DNA of 8,574 nt. It comes from Anaerolineae bacterium. GTDB taxonomy: Bacteria > Chloroflexota > Anaerolineae > 4572-78 > J111. The notes under the pieces were generated by a model. It ran no database searches. It saw only the letters and a program-made list of their open reading frames with translations, and was not told the origin of the DNA. Of this stretch, positions 6,263 through 8,574 are shown one piece after another. Each line of letters opens with the position of its first letter. The first letter of the stretch is position 1. The stretch spans positions 1 to 8,574 of the forward strand of contig JAGRBY010000301.1 in NCBI GenBank assembly GCA_020433835.1. Direction: 5' to 3'. Position numbers and translations under genes: made by a program.

Positions 6263-8092
6263 TTAGATCGCAAACCCCTTGAACTGGCTCATATACAACC
6301 GATGATAAAAGCCGCGCTGATCCAGCAATTGCTGGTGCGTACCCTGCTCGATGATCTGGCCGTGATCGATAACTAACACCTGGTCGGCGTCGCGGATGGT
6401 ACTGAGTCGATGCGCGATGACGAAGGTGGTTCGGCCGGCCATCAGCTTCAGCAACGCTTGCTGAATGTGAATTTCGGTGCGGGTGTCGATGCTGCTGGTG
6501 GCTTCATCCAGAATTAGGATGTCCGGGTTGGCCAGGATGGCCCGGGCAATGGCCAAAAGCTGCCGCTGCCCCTGGCTTAAATTGCTGCCCCGCTCCGAAA
6601 GGATCATCTCGTAATTCTGAGGAAGCTGCCGGATAAAGAGATCGGCCTCGGCCATCACCGCCGCCTGGATGCATTCTTCGTCGGTGGCATCTAATCGCCC
6701 GTAGCGAATATTAGCCATCACCGTATCGGCGAACAAAAACGTATCTTGCAGCACCAATCCCAGCCGGCGGCGCAAATCGGCCTTTTTAATCTGGCGAATA
6801 TCGGTGTCGCCCAGCGTAATCTGGCCCTGCTTAATCTCATAGAAGCGAGTCAGCAGGTTGATGATGGTCGTCTTGCCCGCGCCGGTCGGCCCGACCAGGG
6901 CCACGACCTGCCCCGGTTCGGCGGCCAGGCTCATATCTTTGATGATGGGGACATCCGGCTGATACTCGAAATCGACATGCTCAAAACGCACGCACTCCCA
7001 GTCGCCGCTCACCGGCACGGCGGCAGGCGCAGCGTCCACCTCAGGCGGAAGATCGATGATTTCGAAGACTCGCTCGGCACCGGCCAGTGCGGCCTGAATG
7101 GCGTTGTACATATTGGCCAACTGGCGCAGAGGTTGGATGAAGTTCTGGGCATAGATGATAAAGGTAGCGATAATCCCCACACTAACCAGCCCGCGCAGAG
7201 CCAGCCAGCCGCCCAAACCGGCCAGCACAATCACAAAAAAGTTACCCAGCACGTTGGTCAGCGGCATCAACAGCAGAGCGTAGCTGTTGGCGTATACACC
7301 GGCCCGGAAAACTTCCTCGTTGCGGCGACGAAAGGCATCGATCACCGACTCGTTGCGCCGAAAGGCTTTGACCACCCTCTGCCCGCTGATCGATTCCTCC
7401 ATTACGCTGTTGAGGCCGCCCAACTGCTTTTGCAAGTCGCGAAAGCCGCGCCGGGTGTAGCGAGCGATGAACTCGGTGAAGCCGATCATCAGTGGCACCA
7501 CCAGCACCGACGCCAGTGCCAGCCACACATCCAGCACGAACATGGTGATTAAAATGCCCGCCATCGACAGCACGCTGGCCAGCAGGGTGGTGACGTTTTG
7601 CGAAACGGCTTGATTGATGGCGTCGATGTCGTTGGTGAGGCGGCTCATCAATTCACCCGTCGGGTTGCGATCAAAAAAACTGAGCGGCAGCTTTTGCAGA
7701 TGCCCAAACAAATCTCCCCGCACCTGCTTGAGCGCCCGCTGCGAGACCGTCGCCATCATCCAGCCGGCGATGACCTGAAATAGGTTGCTGAGGAGGTAGG
7801 CGGCCAGCATCCAGCCGGCAATTTGGGCCAGGCCGGTCGCCTGTTGGGGGGTGATAAAGTGATCAATCGCCACGCCCAGTAAATATGGCCCCACCAACCC
7901 CAACCCGGTGTAAAGAATCACACAGCCAAAAACCAGCGCCAGCGTAAACTTAAACGGCTTTAGATAGGGCAGCAGCCGGATCAAGGCGTGGCGCGGATCT
8001 TTGGCTTTTTCAATTCTGCCCACCGCTGCCGGGCGGCGCGGCTGCATGGTAGTACGGACATTACTGGTTTTGTAGTTATCGTTGTTGCTCAT
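6263..8092 (-). CDS. ABC exporter half, TM288-like subunit with the catalytic Walker B, 609 aa
   Basis: This is a membrane half-transporter of the multidrug/lipid exporter type (type IV ABC exporter fold). A cytoplasmic N-terminal tail (1-45) precedes about six transmembrane helices (about 48-75, 88-112, 165-187, 190-210, 275-298, 303-322). The intracellular coupling region contains [21 protein letters not shown] (135-155). NBD motifs: Walker A GPTGAGKT (401-408), Q-loop Q449, signature LSQGQ (505-509), Walker B ILILDE with catalytic E530, and H-loop H561. The signature has Gln in place of the usual Gly, as in TM288-type subunits, while Walker B and the H-loop are canonical. The ATG overlaps the upstream stop as ATGA (8089-8092), with AGGTGA nine to ten bases before it inside the upstream gene; this points to translational coupling. 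The substrate cannot be told from sequence. Length is normal for a half-transporter. Confidence 0.97.
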   Translation of the reverse strand: MSNNDNYKTSNVRTTMQPRRPAAVGRIEKAKDPRHALIRLLPYLKPFKFTLALVFGCVILYTGLGLVGPYLLGVAIDHFITPQQATGLAQIAGWMLAAYLLSNLFQVIAGWMMATVSQRALKQVRGDLFGHLQKLPLSFFDRNPTGELMSRLTNDIDAINQAVSQNVTTLLASVLSMAGILITMFVLDVWLALASVLVVPLMIGFTEFIARYTRRGFRDLQKQLGGLNSVMEESISGQRVVKAFRRNESVIDAFRRRNEEVFRAGVYANSYALLLMPLTNVLGNFFVIVLAGLGGWLALRGLVSVGIIATFIIYAQNFIQPLRQLANMYNAIQAALAGAERVFEIIDLPPEVDAAPAAVPVSGDWECVRFEHVDFEYQPDVPIIKDMSLAAEPGQVVALVGPTGAGKTTIINLLTRFYEIKQGQITLGDTDIRQIKKADLRRRLGLVLQDTFLFADTVMANIRYGRLDATDEECIQAAVMAEADLFIRQLPQNYEMILSERGSNLSQGQRQLLAIARAILANPDILILDEATSSIDTRTEIHIQQALLKLMAGRTTFVIAHRLSTIRDADQVLVIDHGQIIEQGTHQQLLDQRGFYHRLYMSQFKGFAI

Positions 8093-8574
8093 TCGGTTTC
8101 ACCTGCGGGGGGTGTAACGTCTTCCGCTTTGGAAATGCCGTTGCCGAGTTGCGACTCGTAAATCTCCCGGTAAATGGGGCTGGATTGTAGTAAAGTGTGG
8201 TGCGTTCCTTCGGCAACTATCCGGCCTCTATCAATGACGACAATTTTATCGGCTCTTAGCACCGTACTGATCCGTTGGGCCACCACCAGGCTTGTCCTGG
8301 GCAAAGCCGAAGGATGGGTACCGTTGACCGATATCGGAACCGGGGAGGGTATAGTGTGGTTCGTCAGGCGCTCCAGCGGCGGAGACGAACCATTTGTGGG
8401 CCGGAGGGTGGGCGATGCCAGCGCTTCCTGAATTTTGGTTTCGGTTTCCACGTCCACCGCACTGGTGCTGTCGTCAAGGATCAAAATTTTGGGTTGGGTG
8501 AGTAGGGCGCGGGCAATGGCAATGCGCTGTTTTTGACCACCCGATAGATTTACCCCGCGTTCTTCGATGCGGGT
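8089..8574 (-). CDS. ABC exporter half, TM287-like partner with degenerate ATP site; only the C-terminal NBD part is in the window
   Basis: The frame enters from the right edge with no start in view. It shows [20 protein letters not shown] (canonical signature), Walker B ILILDD where Asp replaces the catalytic Glu, the D-loop SAVD, and AQRIST where Gln replaces the H-loop His. It ends with an ordinary exporter C-terminus ([21 protein letters not shown]) and a short acidic tail. The Asp/Gln changes, together with LSQGQ in the partner gene, mark this as the degenerate-site subunit of a heterodimeric exporter. An extra segment of about 34 residues lies between the D-loop helix and the AQR strand (about 8300-8412), rich in Pro, Ser and Thr. 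It shares an ATGA overlap with the downstream half. Membrane domain, Walker A and start all lie outside the window. Confidence 0.95.
   Translation of the reverse strand, partial: TRIEERGVNLSGGQKQRIAIARALLTQPKILILDDSTSAVDVETETKIQEALASPTLRPTNGSSPPLERLTNHTIPSPVPISVNGTHPSALPRTSLVVAQRISTVLRADKIVVIDRGRIVAEGTHHTLLQSSPIYREIYESQLGNGISKAEDVTPPAGETE

Noticed and set aside
6746..7552. Long plus-strand open frame opposite the ABC exporter gene
   Set aside because: It is a shadow of the well-supported minus-strand ABC gene. It is His/Gln-rich with no family features. The other antisense frames over the regulator, ATPase and exporter were dismissed for the same reason.

Overview
The window looks like a chromosomal piece from a Chloroflexota-type bacterium (Anaerolineae/Caldilineae-like). 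This is an inference from gene content, not a database match: a BTAD/NB-ARC/TPR regulator of the kind common in filamentous Chloroflexota, an Sll1717-type P-loop ATPase, a pentapeptide-repeat protein and a heterodimeric ABC exporter. Base composition is moderate. Almost every gene lies on the minus strand, and both ends of the window cut through genes.

Layout from left to right. Positions 1-2737 (minus) hold the first 912 codons of a large AfsR/SARP-like regulator: DNA-binding and BTAD domains, a STAND ATPase core, then TPRs that run off the window. Positions 2738-3130 are a divergent intergenic region with a likely promoter for the regulator. It also holds a short plus-strand reading frame with a very good ribosome binding site, which appears to be broken by a one-base shift. 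Positions 3195-3770 are a tandem array of strictly spaced 42-bp units, each carrying the palindrome TCCTATAGGA. The centre is nearly homogeneous and both edges are decayed. The minus strand through the array can be read as a 14-residue repeat protein interrupted by one frameshift. Positions 3891-4493 (minus) encode a 200-residue, Qnr-like pentapeptide-repeat protein. Positions 4548-4631 are an 84-bp element with perfect 16-bp inverted ends, resembling a REP pair or MITE. Positions 4645-6120 (minus) encode a 491-residue P-loop ATPase with a possible winged-helix tail. Positions 6263-8092 and 8089-8574 (minus) encode the two halves of an asymmetric ABC exporter; the upstream half is cut by the window edge.

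The two ABC genes overlap by four bases (ATGA) and must be co-transcribed and translationally coupled. Their NBD motifs are complementary: one half has LSQGQ with LDE and AHR, the other has LSGGQ with LDD and AQR. That is the pattern of a TM287/288-type heterodimer with one catalytic and one degenerate ATP site. The ATPase and pentapeptide genes follow on the same strand, separated by gaps of 142 and 151 bp. The first gap has its own promoter-like sequence and the second holds the inverted-repeat element, so a single operon is not certain. A functional link between the ATPase, the pentapeptide protein and the repeat array is speculative. The most unusual item is the 42-bp array.
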